Below, one piece after another: positions 1 to 6,468 of a DNA stretch of 8,287 nt. A model generated the notes under the pieces. That model was not told where the DNA came from. It made no database searches and saw nothing but the letters and a program-made list of their open reading frames with translations. Numbering within the stretch: position 1 is the stretch's first letter; each line of letters begins with the position of its first letter. The translations under genes and the position numbers were made by a program. Origin of the DNA: Rhodothermota bacterium (lineage in GTDB: Bacteria; Hydrogenedentota; Hydrogenedentia; Hydrogenedentales; GCA-2746185); contig VFKU01000657.1 of NCBI GenBank assembly GCA_009885415.1, positions 1 through 8,287 on the forward strand, written 5' to 3'.

Positions 1-526
1 TGAGGATGCCGCCGCCGACACCCAGCGCGATTAGTCCCCACGCGCGCCATCCGCTGCCGCCGCTCGCCCCCAGAATGCCGAGCAGCCCGATCAAGACGAA
101 GGAGGTGAGCATCGCGTCGAACATCAGTAATGTCGAATACAAAGCGAAGAGCGGGAGTGCAAGCAGCGCGGCCCCGGCGCGGAGGGGCGCGCGTTCATCC
201 CCGGGCCACAGTGCCTTGGCGAGCGCGCCCACGAGGAAAAAATCGAGGAGGCCGAAGGCCGGACCAACCAACCTCGCGACCCAATCATGTACGCCGAAAA
301 CTTTCCACGCCGCCGTGATGAGCCAAAACAGCAGTGGAGGCTTCTGTGAGTAGATTGCGCCGTTGAGGTGCGGCACCAGATAGTCGCCCGTGTTCCACAT
401 TTCCCACGCGACGGAAACGTACCGGGTCTCGTCGATCGGCATGATCGGGCGCGAGACGATGTCGGCGGCGACCACGGCCGCCCACAGCGCCACGACGAAA
501 AGAACGGCCCCCTGAGTCTTGCGCAC
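1..526 (-). CDS. ArnT/PMT-like membrane glycosyltransferase, N-terminal part (truncated by window edge)
   Basis: The reverse strand reads openly from a GTG at 526 to the window edge, giving about 175 residues with no stop. A hydrophobic segment (residues 7-21) is followed by PIDETRY (D32, E33), then GDYLVPHLNG and YSQKPPLLFW (52-69). This is the hallmark first periplasmic loop of the GT39/GT83 family (ArnT, PMT), whose acidic pair is part of the active site. Further hydrophobic stretches lie at about 88-105, 117-131 and 139-153, with a second conserved Asp in MFDAML (135-140). Family members transfer a sugar from a polyprenyl-phosphate donor to lipid A, a glycolipid or a protein on the outer face of the inner membrane. 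The acceptor cannot be told here. The GTG start is chosen because GGGGGA lies 8 nt upstream and the protein then opens directly into the first membrane helix. The frame stays open further upstream, so an earlier start is not excluded. It diverges from the sulfatase gene. Confidence 0.8.
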   Translation of the reverse strand, partial: MRKTQGAVLFVVALWAAVVAADIVSRPIMPIDETRYVSVAWEMWNTGDYLVPHLNGAIYSQKPPLLFWLITAAWKVFGVHDWVARLVGPAFGLLDFFLVGALAKALWPGDERAPLRAGAALLALPLFALYSTLLMFDAMLTSFVLIGLLGILGASGGSGWRAWGLIALGVGGGIL

Positions 527-747
527 GATTGGTGTCCCCCAGACGCTGCGTTGTCGGTCCCTGTTATGGCCCGCAGCGCGACGTGATCCGGCAATTCTGA
601 CACGGCACGGCACGGGTTTTACAGCTTGATTCGCCGGCGAGTGACGTCCCGATCCTCTGTTTTCTCTGTTGCGTTTTCCTGTTCGCGGGATTTTGTTAGA
701 CTCCGCACGCGGCGAGCCGCTGCGAAATCTACACAAGGACGGCACCC
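527..747. promoter_or_regulatory. Divergent intergenic region between glycosyltransferase and sulfatase
   Basis: This 221-bp gap separates two divergent genes and must hold both promoters. For the sulfatase, the best candidate is TGT-TAGACT (694-702), an extended -10-like element ending 45 bp before the ATG, with only a weak TTTTCC at about -35. AAGGA (735-739) sits 8 nt before the ATG and is a good ribosome binding site. No convincing promoter was found for the glycosyltransferase side. Frames that read through this gap show no recognisable protein. Confidence 0.35.
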
Positions 748-2181
748 ATGATCTCATCGAAGCTACCGAAGTCATTCTCGCTCGCAGTTGCGCGCGCGAT
801 CGCTTTCGCGGCCATCGCCGGCCTTGGCGCCAGCGCCTGGGCGCAGGACAAACCGAACATCATCATCATGATCGGCGACGACGTGGGCTACGGCGACGTC
901 GGCGCCTTTATGGGTGGCGGTGTGCGCGGCGCGCCGACGCCCAACCTCGATCGCATGGCGGCCGAGGGCATGAAGCTGACCTCGTTTTACGCGCAACCCA
1001 CCTGCACGCCCACCCGCGCGTCGCTGGTCACGGGGCGGCTGCCGATTCGCGCCGGGTTTACGTTTCCGCTGTTTCCCACTATGCCGATGGGCCTCGTGCC
1101 CGACGAAATTACACTCGCCGAACTTCTCGAGCCCGCGGGTTACCATTCGGCCGCCTTCGGCAAATGGCATCTCGGCGATCAGGAAGTCCATCTGCCGCAC
1201 AAGCAGGGCTTCGACGAGTTCTGGGGCTTTCTGTATCACGCCGACGCCTATCTCTATCCGACCGACCGCGACTGGCGCACGGACTCGCAGGTGGGGCGCA
1301 TGATGAAATTTCGCGGCATCGTCGAAGGCAAGAAGGGAGAGATGGGCCGCGACGTCGAGCCCATCGACGCTAAGCGCCTCGAAACGATTGACCGCGACGT
1401 CACGACCCATGCGGTGGACTACATCAACGCGCGCGCGAAGGATGCGAAGCCTTTCCTGCTTTACGTCGGCTTCTCAAAGGCGCACTACAAGAATTTTCCG
1501 CTGCCCGAGTTTCGAGGCAAGTCGCAGAGCGGCGACTTCGGCGACGCGCTTATGGAGCTCGATTACCACAGCGGCGTCGTTCTCGATGCCGTGCGGACGG
1601 CGGGCATTGCGGAGAAGACGCTTGTATTCTGGTTCAGCGACAACGGCCCGTCCTACGACACCTTCCCCGACTGCGGCTACACCCCGTTCCGAGGCGCGAA
1701 GGGCCAGACTTACGAAGGCGGGGTTCGTATGCCGTGTATCGCGTGGTGGCCCGGAAAGATCAAGCCCGGTACTTCGAGCGACGGCATCATGACCACGATG
1801 GACATCTTCGCCACCGCCGCGAAACTCGGCGGGGTCGAGGCACCCAAAGATAGGCCGATCGACGGCCACGACCAGACGGCGTTCTTGACGACGGGCGCCA
1901 AGTCTGCGACCGACACGGTCTACTACTACCTCGGCGATCGGCTGATGGCCATTCGTAGTGGTAAGTGGAAGGCGCACTTTGTCACGGCGGACAATTGGCC
2001 CGATGGTCCGATGCAGGAGCACTCGGTGCCGCAGTTGTACGACCTGATGACCGACCCGCGCGAAGCGAAAAATCTCGTCTACATCAAGACCTGGGAAGTC
2101 GTCCAGGCCAACCTGCTCCTGCGCGCGCACCTCGCGGAGCTCAAACGCTTTCCCAATCGCGTCCTGACGCCGCCGATGTGA
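748..2181 (+). CDS. Secreted type I sulfatase (arylsulfatase family)
   Basis: This 477-residue protein hydrolyses sulfate esters in the periplasm or outside the cell. Residues 1-32 form a signal peptide: a basic start, the hydrophobic run AIAFAAIAGLGA, and an AWA cleavage site before Q33. The mature protein opens with PNIIIMIGDDVGYGD, carrying the metal-binding Asp pair D44/D45. The signature CTPTRAS places C86 as the residue converted to formylglycine and R90 as its partner (CxPxR). Other active-site positions are K139 and H141 in GKWHLG, H246 in KAHYKNF, D298-N299 in SDNGP, and K318 in RGAKGQTYEGG. A C-terminal LYDLMTDPREAKNL is typical of arylsulfatases. Length is normal for the family. 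Activity requires a formylglycine-generating enzyme, which is not encoded in this window. The substrate cannot be predicted. AAGGA lies 8 nt before the ATG. The gene converges on the short-chain dehydrogenase, leaving 29 bp between stops. Confidence 0.95.
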   Translation: MISSKLPKSFSLAVARAIAFAAIAGLGASAWAQDKPNIIIMIGDDVGYGDVGAFMGGGVRGAPTPNLDRMAAEGMKLTSFYAQPTCTPTRASLVTGRLPIRAGFTFPLFPTMPMGLVPDEITLAELLEPAGYHSAAFGKWHLGDQEVHLPHKQGFDEFWGFLYHADAYLYPTDRDWRTDSQVGRMMKFRGIVEGKKGEMGRDVEPIDAKRLETIDRDVTTHAVDYINARAKDAKPFLLYVGFSKAHYKNFPLPEFRGKSQSGDFGDALMELDYHSGVVLDAVRTAGIAEKTLVFWFSDNGPSYDTFPDCGYTPFRGAKGQTYEGGVRMPCIAWWPGKIKPGTSSDGIMTTMDIFATAAKLGGVEAPKDRPIDGHDQTAFLTTGAKSATDTVYYYLGDRLMAIRSGKWKAHFVTADNWPDGPMQEHSVPQLYDLMTDPREAKNLVYIKTWEVVQANLLLRAHLAELKRFPNRVLTPPM

Positions 2182-2186
2182 CGAAG

Positions 2187-2208
2187 TAAAATCGGCGCGA
2201 TCGTGCCG
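2187..2208 (-). terminator. Possible weak terminator for the short-chain dehydrogenase
   Basis: In the 29-bp convergent gap, CGGC (2193-2196) and GCCG (2205-2208) can pair around CGATCG, forming a near-palindrome with one mismatched pair. Read on the minus strand, the hairpin is followed by ATTTTA, just after the dehydrogenase stop. The stem is only 4 bp, so this is a weak candidate. Confidence 0.22.
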
Positions 2209-2210
2209 GA

Positions 2211-3017
2211 CTACTTCCGCATGCGCGCCATCATGCCGCCGACGCTGCGCACGAGCCAGCGGGGCTGATAGCGGAGCCACTGCGCGCTGAGTTGGTTGGG
2301 CAGGCCGGTGATGTGGACGGCGCGGCCGCTCATGCACGCGCGGTAGCCTTCCTGCGCCACTTTCTCCGCCGTCATCTTCACGAAGCGCGGGACGAGCGAC
2401 TCGATCTCGGCGTAGCCCGTTTCTTGGAACGCGCCGCTGATCATGTCCGTTTGCGTGTAGCCGGGGCACAGCGCCGTCACCGTGACCCCCGTGCCCTTGA
2501 GTTCTTCGGAGAGGGCTTCGGAGAGCGAGAGCACGAAGGCCTTCGTCGCGCCGTAGATCGCAAAGGACGGCGTCGGCACGAAACTGACAATCGAGGCGAC
2601 GTTGAGAATCCGCCCGTGCCCTCGTTCAATCATCGGATTCAGGAATAAGTGCGAGAGCCCCGTCACGCTCGCCGCGTTCACGTGCAGGATGTTCATGGTG
2701 TCTTCGAAGGACGCATCGCGGAAAAACTGCGTGGTCGCCACGCCCGCGTTGTTCACCAGCACATCGACGGAAATCCCCGCGGCCTGCACGCTGTCGAAGA
2801 GTTCCCGAGGCGCCTCGCGCGTCGAGAGATCCTTCGGCATTACCGTGGCCTCGACGCCGTAGTTCTCGATCAGTTCGTCGGCGAGTTCGCGAAGCGCCGC
2901 TTCACGCCGGGCGACCAGCACCACGTCGTAATCATTCTTCGCAAAAACTTTGGCCAATTCCCGGCCAATGCCGGACGACGCGCCTGTGATCAGCGCCGTT
3001 TCACGATAGGTCGACAT
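2211..3017 (-). CDS. Short-chain dehydrogenase/reductase (classical SDR, DltE-like)
   Basis: This 268-residue cytoplasmic oxidoreductase uses NAD(P)(H). The Rossmann nucleotide-binding motif TGASSGIG is at residues 11-18, and the ARR after strand two (36-38) favours NADP(H). NNAG is at 89-92. The catalytic set is N114, S142 (NVAS), Y155 and K159 (YGATK). CPGYTQTDM (184-192) is the usual PG segment after strand six. The tail (about 240-268), rich in Arg and Trp, resembles that of DltE-type SDRs, which act on ketones or aldehydes of unknown nature. I start at the ATG at 3017 because GGAGG lies 9 nt upstream. An in-frame GTG at 3041 would add 8 residues encoded across that Shine-Dalgarno, so it is unlikely. 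TAGAAT (minus strand, 3061-3056) lies about 38 bp upstream as a possible -10. The gene diverges from GNAT copy 1. The substrate is unknown; a link to lipid metabolism is possible but rests on neighbourhood only. Confidence 0.92.
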   Translation of the reverse strand: MSTYRETALITGASSGIGRELAKVFAKNDYDVVLVARREAALRELADELIENYGVEATVMPKDLSTREAPRELFDSVQAAGISVDVLVNNAGVATTQFFRDASFEDTMNILHVNAASVTGLSHLFLNPMIERGHGRILNVASIVSFVPTPSFAIYGATKAFVLSLSEALSEELKGTGVTVTALCPGYTQTDMISGAFQETGYAEIESLVPRFVKMTAEKVAQEGYRACMSGRAVHITGLPNQLSAQWLRYQPRWLVRSVGGMMARMRK

Positions 3018-3055
3018 GGCCGGCATCCTCCAAACACTCACGATACGAGCCGTCT

Positions 3056-3084
3056 ATTCTATCATTCGTCCGCCTGCGAGGGAA
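3056..3084 (-). promoter_or_regulatory. Candidate promoter for the short-chain dehydrogenase
   Basis: On the minus strand TTCCCT (3084-3079), a 17-nt spacer and TAGAAT (3061-3056) resemble a sigma-70-type promoter about 38 bp before the ATG at 3017. The -35 match is poor, so this is tentative. Confidence 0.28.
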
Positions 3085-3119
3085 TGGCGCGGCGCGGGAA
3101 TGAAACGGCCGCGCCGGGC

Positions 3120-3125
3120 TATACT
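3120..3125 (+). promoter_or_regulatory. Candidate -10 element (TATACT) for GNAT copy 1
   Basis: TATACT ends 47 bp before the GNAT ATG. No good -35 lies 16-18 nt upstream. The same hexamer, or TAGACT, occurs 45-60 bp before the other plus-strand transcription starts in the window. Downstream, CGGCC (3141-3145) and GGCCG (3150-3154) can form a small leader hairpin, followed by the ribosome binding site GGAG (3161-3164), 8 nt before the ATG. Confidence 0.3.
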
Positions 3126-3172
3126 CCCGGCGGCAGCGCCCGGCCGAGTGGCCGCCTTACGGAGTCCTGATC

Positions 3173-3748
3173 ATGCCCCAGTCTTCGCCCATCATCGTCA
3201 AGCGCGACTTTCCCTGGACCGACAGCAGCCGGAAGAAAAGCGTCACCTTCCGGCTGATGACGGACGAGGACAAGGCGGCGATTCTGGATCTTGCGCGACG
3301 GCAGCCGGAGAGAGACCGGGCCATTTTGCGCAGCGACGTGACGAACCCCGCCGTAGTCGATGAGTGGGTGTCCGAAATTCACCGCGGCCGCACGGTCACG
3401 GTGTTGGCGGAGGTGGACCATCGGGTCGTGGGCTGGGGCAGCCTGCATCACGACGAAACGCTGTGGACAAGCCACATGGGCGAGTTTCGGGTGCTCGTGG
3501 ATCAGGACCAGCGTGGCGAAGGTATCGCCAAGCGGCTTGTCGTCGAATTATTTCACATCGCGCGCGAGATGAAACTCGATCGCGTCTTCTGCCAGATTCC
3601 CGGCGACCAGGCGCGCGTGCGCAATCTTTTCGAGGAGCTCGGCTTCCAGTCCGAGGCGATGCTGAGCCAGTGGCTCATGGACGCGAACGGCGAGTACCAA
3701 GACCTTTTGATCATGACCCACTCGATGGACGATTTCGGCGGACGCTAG
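3173..3748 (+). CDS. GNAT-family N-acetyltransferase, copy 1
   Basis: This 191-residue protein carries a GNAT fold at about residues 25-165. The strand before the acetyl-CoA loop is HMGEFRVLV (101-109), and the pyrophosphate-binding motif A is QRGEGIAKRL (113-122), the Q/RxxGxG/A type. Further C-terminal, ARVRNLFEELGFQSEA (147-162) is the usual helix and strand closing the fold. Family members transfer acetyl from acetyl-CoA to an amine on a small molecule or protein. The acceptor cannot be told. The protein is a clear paralog of the GNAT at 7159-7743: both carry an EWV..I.RGRT.TVLAE block and a QARVR/QPRVR block, and they are roughly half identical from about residue 54 onward. GGAG lies 8 nt before the ATG. 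The gene converges on the WS/DGAT with only 4 bp between stops. A fatty-acyl or amino-sugar role is equally open. Confidence 0.88.
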   Translation: MPQSSPIIVKRDFPWTDSSRKKSVTFRLMTDEDKAAILDLARRQPERDRAILRSDVTNPAVVDEWVSEIHRGRTVTVLAEVDHRVVGWGSLHHDETLWTSHMGEFRVLVDQDQRGEGIAKRLVVELFHIAREMKLDRVFCQIPGDQARVRNLFEELGFQSEAMLSQWLMDANGEYQDLLIMTHSMDDFGGR

Positions 3749-3752
3749 ACGC

Positions 3753-3764
3753 TCAGGCGCCTGA
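3753..3764. repeat. Perfect 12-bp palindrome over the WS/DGAT stop codon
   Basis: TCAGGCGCCTGA is fully self-complementary. Its first three bases are the reverse complement of the WS/DGAT stop codon. It lies 4 bp after the GNAT copy 1 stop, between convergent genes. No T-tract follows, so a terminator role is not evident. It may be chance in GC-rich DNA. Confidence 0.4.
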
Positions 3765-5336
3765 CTGCCGCGCGGGCTCATCCGCAGCGGGCGCGGCCGC
3801 GTTTCCATTTCCATTCGCGCGCGGCTTCTTTGTCCGGCCGGCGTTTCGCGCGGCGGTGGAGGGGCGGCTCACGTGGCTGATCTCGATTTGCTCGGCGGGT
3901 TTCACGCCTGCGGCGTCACGTAATTCGGCGAAGCCTTCGTCTACGCACTGCGCGAAGAATTCTACGTCCGGTGCGGCGTTCGTGTCGGCGATGTAGCCGA
4001 AGTGCAGCCGGTGGTTGTAGCTGAAGACACCCATGTTGAGCCCCATGCCCGGCGCAACCGGCAGCAGGGGATAGTGCGCTTCGATTTTCGCGCCCTGGGC
4101 ATACAAGGGGATCTGCGGCCCGGGCACGTTCGTGCACACCATGTTCATGCCCGGCGTGCGCATCGCGGCGTTCAGCACCGTTTGTGAAGTGGGGGAGACC
4201 GCCACCGCGCCGAGCAATGCCTGCACCGGCGCGGGCGCGCCCGCCCAGCTCTGCGTCAAAATGCTGAGTAGATCGGCGAGTTTTACTTTCTTCAACACGT
4301 TGGTGCGCTCGGTGATCGCTGCGAGACGTTTCGCCGGGTCTTTGCCCGCGAGCGGCACATCGACCGGGAGCATGGAGACCTTATTTCCCAGCGCGCCACG
4401 CTCGTGCTCCTGCCGCACGCTGACCGGCACCATCACGCGCAGGCTGCGCTTCCCTGCACTTACGCCGTGGTGCTCGAGATAGCGCTGGACGCCCGCGCCC
4501 AGCGCCGCGAGCACGACGTCGTTCACCGTGCCGCCGCAGGCCCCTCGAATCGCGCGCGCTTCGGCGAAAGAGCATGAACTCCACGCCAGTTTGCGTTTGC
4601 CGGAGAGTTCGTAGACGTTGAACGGCAATCGCCGCGCGGGCCGCGCGAGATCGCGCACCATCGCCGGCAGTTCGCGCAGCATCGGGAAACCCTGCCCGCC
4701 GCGGAAATTTCGCGCGAAGCCGAGTAGGTTACGCTGCACCTCGGACCAAGTCTCGATCTGCTCGCCGAAATTGTCCCAGAGAGTATCGAGCAACAAGGAG
4801 TTCGCGTCGGGCGCGGGCTCGGGCGTGAAGGGCTTCGGCTCGACCGCCGTCGGGTTCGGTGTCAGGTCGTAGGCGACATTCAGCAGTTCCGCGCCGGAGA
4901 CACCGTCCACCATGCAATGGTGCACGAGCCAGAGCAGCCCGCCGCGGTCGCCTTCGAGTCCGTCGATGACATACAAGCGCCACAGCGGCCGCTTGCGATC
5001 GAGCATCCCGCCGAAAAGTTTGCTCACCAGCCGTCGAAACTGCGCCATCGTGCCGGGCTTGGGCAGTGTCAGCCCGATGACGTGGTTCTTGATGTCGAAG
5101 TCCGCGTCATCCACCCAAATCGGGTGGCCGAGATTGAGAGGCGTCATCATCAGTTTCTGGCGGTAGCGCGGGATGAACTGCATCTTCGCGTCGAGGTCGG
5201 CCTGCAGCGCCTGCACCGAAGGCATCGATGCGAGAATATCAATGCCGCCGATGTGCATCGGGGCGGACGCATTTTCCGTGTACAGAAAGGTCGCGTCGAG
5301 CGAGCTCAGTCTGCGAGATAAAGGTGCCGGATTCAT
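3753..5336 (-). CDS. Wax ester synthase / acyl-CoA:diacylglycerol acyltransferase (WS/DGAT)
   Basis: This 527-residue enzyme joins acyl-CoA to a fatty alcohol or diacylglycerol, making wax esters or triacylglycerol at the cytoplasmic membrane and lipid inclusions. The start LSSLDATFLYTENASAPMHIGG (10-31 region) is the typical family N-terminus and supports the ATG at 5336. RPLWRLYVIDGL (116-127) carries the PLW motif. HHCMVDG (139-145) is the catalytic HHxxxDG; H140 is the expected general base. GGTVNDVVLAALG (268-280) is the second family motif, around ND 272-273. TNVPGP (402-407) and MGLNMGVFSYNHRL (431-444) belong to the C-terminal half. Residues from about 490 form a low-complexity Ala/Pro/Asn tail that lies outside the conserved fold. 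Length is slightly above the usual 450-500 because of this tail. The Shine-Dalgarno is weak (GGGA, about 11 nt upstream). The gene diverges from the lipase. Relative wax synthase and DGAT activity cannot be predicted. Confidence 0.96.
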   Translation of the reverse strand: MNPAPLSRRLSSLDATFLYTENASAPMHIGGIDILASMPSVQALQADLDAKMQFIPRYRQKLMMTPLNLGHPIWVDDADFDIKNHVIGLTLPKPGTMAQFRRLVSKLFGGMLDRKRPLWRLYVIDGLEGDRGGLLWLVHHCMVDGVSGAELLNVAYDLTPNPTAVEPKPFTPEPAPDANSLLLDTLWDNFGEQIETWSEVQRNLLGFARNFRGGQGFPMLRELPAMVRDLARPARRLPFNVYELSGKRKLAWSSCSFAEARAIRGACGGTVNDVVLAALGAGVQRYLEHHGVSAGKRSLRVMVPVSVRQEHERGALGNKVSMLPVDVPLAGKDPAKRLAAITERTNVLKKVKLADLLSILTQSWAGAPAPVQALLGAVAVSPTSQTVLNAAMRTPGMNMVCTNVPGPQIPLYAQGAKIEAHYPLLPVAPGMGLNMGVFSYNHRLHFGYIADTNAAPDVEFFAQCVDEGFAELRDAAGVKPAEQIEISHVSRPSTAARNAGRTKKPRANGNGNAAAPAADEPARQSGA

Positions 5337-5362
5337 GGCTTGTTCGTTCCCATCTTGGGCCG

Positions 5363-5380
5363 ATGAATCGGAAGATTCAT
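5363..5380. promoter_or_regulatory. Dyad ATGAATC-N4-GATTCAT upstream of WS/DGAT (candidate operator)
   Basis: A perfect 7-bp inverted repeat with a GGAA spacer lies 27-44 bp before the WS/DGAT ATG. A weak minus-strand promoter (TTCCGG at 5412-5407, 16-nt spacer, TAAAAC at 5390-5385) would start transcription at about this dyad. That is where a repressor operator is often found. No regulator gene is present in the window to pair it with. Confidence 0.35.
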
Positions 5381-5504
5381 GGCAGTTTTACGAATTGCAC
5401 GATATCCCGGAATGGACGAGGAATCAACCGTGCCGAGGTTGTTCAAGATGGAACGACATTAGGGCGTGTTTCCATGCGATCCGCAGCGGCCTAAGTGCTT
5501 GAAT

Positions 5505-5532
5505 GCAAAGAGTATAGCACAAGATTCTTTGC
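5505..5532. promoter_or_regulatory. Dyad GCAAAGA-N14-TCTTTGC upstream of the lipase (candidate operator)
   Basis: A perfect 7-bp inverted repeat separated by 14 nt. Its right arm overlaps the proposed -35 of the lipase promoter (TTGCCG, 5529-5534), a position suited to control by a dimeric regulator. It is distinct in sequence from the ATGAATC dyad on the other side of the same gap. Confidence 0.3.
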
Positions 5533-5556
5533 CGATTACTAAATCTTTGTTATACT
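5529..5556 (+). promoter_or_regulatory. Probable sigma-70-type promoter of the lipase gene
   Basis: TTGCCG (5529-5534), a 16-nt spacer and TATACT (5551-5556) preceded by TGT make an extended -10 promoter. It is the best promoter match in the window, and it lies in a locally AT-rich stretch. It predicts a transcript starting near 5563. That favours translation from the GTG at 5617 over the GTG at 5572. Confidence 0.5.
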
Positions 5557-5616
5557 TTCATTCAGACCGTCGTGTCCGCGATCGCGCACAAGCTGCGCAG
5601 AAGTGGAGCAGTCCGG

Positions 5617-6453
5617 GTGTCTGGTAAGCAGTTCGTATTTGTCGAAGAGGAGGAGGCGGTTTTCCTCCCCATTTGGCGCGAGGTCCTGACCGGCGTCGAT
5701 TGGGCGCTGCTCCGGACGAATCCCGTTTATTACGGCCTCGGCGTTCCCAAGGGCCAGGGCGAGGCGGTCATTACGGTGCCCGGTTTCCTCGGCTCCGACC
5801 GCTATCTCGTCGAAATGAATCGGTGGCTCAAACGCATCGGCTACCGGCCCTACCGCTCCGGCATCGGCCGCAATTCGGAGTGCCCCGATATCCTCGTCGA
5901 TCGCCTTATCGCAACGATCGAAGACGCCTACGCAGAGACCGGCGGACCCGTGCGGCTCGTTGGGCACAGCCTCGGCGGCATGCTCTCGCGCGCGGCGGCG
6001 ATGATGGCCTCCGACAAAGTCAGCGCCGTGATCACGCTCGGCTCGCCCTTCCGCGGCGTGCGCAGCCACCCGACCGTGCTGCAAACCGGGCGGTTCGTGC
6101 GCGCACGCATCCGCGCTCGCAGCGAATCGCGCCCCGACCATAAGCCCCTGCGGGAATCCTGCTTCTCCGGCTCCTGCAATTGCGGCTTCGTCGAGTCGCT
6201 CCGCGCCGGCCTGCCCGCCTCCGTGCATCAGACCGCCATTTACACGAAGACCGACGGCATCGTCGATTGGTCCGTATGCATCACCGGCGATCCCGAGATC
6301 GACATCGAAGTAAAAGGCACCCACTGCGGTCTCGCCTGGAACGCCCAGGTCTATAAACTGATCGCCGAGCGTCTCGACGAAGCCGCCGATCACGTCGCCG
6401 CCGATGCCGAGCTGGTGCCCGAGGCCGATCTGCGCGGCGTTTCGTTCATCTGA
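5617..6453 (+). CDS. Alpha/beta-hydrolase, lipase-like (PGAP1/triacylglycerol-lipase type)
   Basis: From the GTG at 5617 this is a 278-residue alpha/beta-hydrolase (numbering from that start). ITVPGFLGSDRYL (52-64) holds the oxyanion-hole strand and loop. GHSLGG (116-121) is the nucleophile elbow with S118. TKTDGIVDW (211-219) supplies the likely acid D213, and VKGTHCGL (233-240) the catalytic H236. The family includes lipases, esterases and GPI deacylases. No signal peptide is seen, so it should act in the cytoplasm, possibly on neutral lipid made by the adjacent WS/DGAT. Between nucleophile and acid is a Cys patch, ESCFSGSCNCGF (180-191), plus C221 and C237, possibly a metal site or disulfides in a lid region. 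The start at 5617 has GGAG 8 nt upstream. A GTG at 5572 would add 15 residues but has no Shine-Dalgarno and lies 15 nt after the -10. A phospholipase or polyester depolymerase role is also possible. Confidence 0.85.
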   Translation: MSGKQFVFVEEEEAVFLPIWREVLTGVDWALLRTNPVYYGLGVPKGQGEAVITVPGFLGSDRYLVEMNRWLKRIGYRPYRSGIGRNSECPDILVDRLIATIEDAYAETGGPVRLVGHSLGGMLSRAAAMMASDKVSAVITLGSPFRGVRSHPTVLQTGRFVRARIRARSESRPDHKPLRESCFSGSCNCGFVESLRAGLPASVHQTAIYTKTDGIVDWSVCITGDPEIDIEVKGTHCGLAWNAQVYKLIAERLDEAADHVAADAELVPEADLRGVSFI

Positions 6454-6468
6454 GCGCGAAAATCGGTG

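Noticed and set aside
6..603. Several short frames on both strands at the left end
   Set aside because: They are shadows of the truncated glycosyltransferase, whose real frame has no stop inside the window and shows strong family motifs.
669..1373. Plus-strand frame overlapping the sulfatase start, and the minus-strand frame 772-1410
   Set aside because: Arg/His-rich shadow products of the sulfatase coding sequence, without ribosome binding sites or recognisable domains.
1474..2469. 331-codon minus-strand frame opposite the sulfatase and running into the dehydrogenase
   Set aside because: Low-complexity Arg-rich translation with no motif; both genes it overlaps are certain.
3364..3996. 210-codon plus-strand frame across GNAT copy 1 and the WS/DGAT end
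   Set aside because: It is out of frame with the GNAT and antisense to the WS/DGAT, with Arg/Ala-rich composition and no motif.
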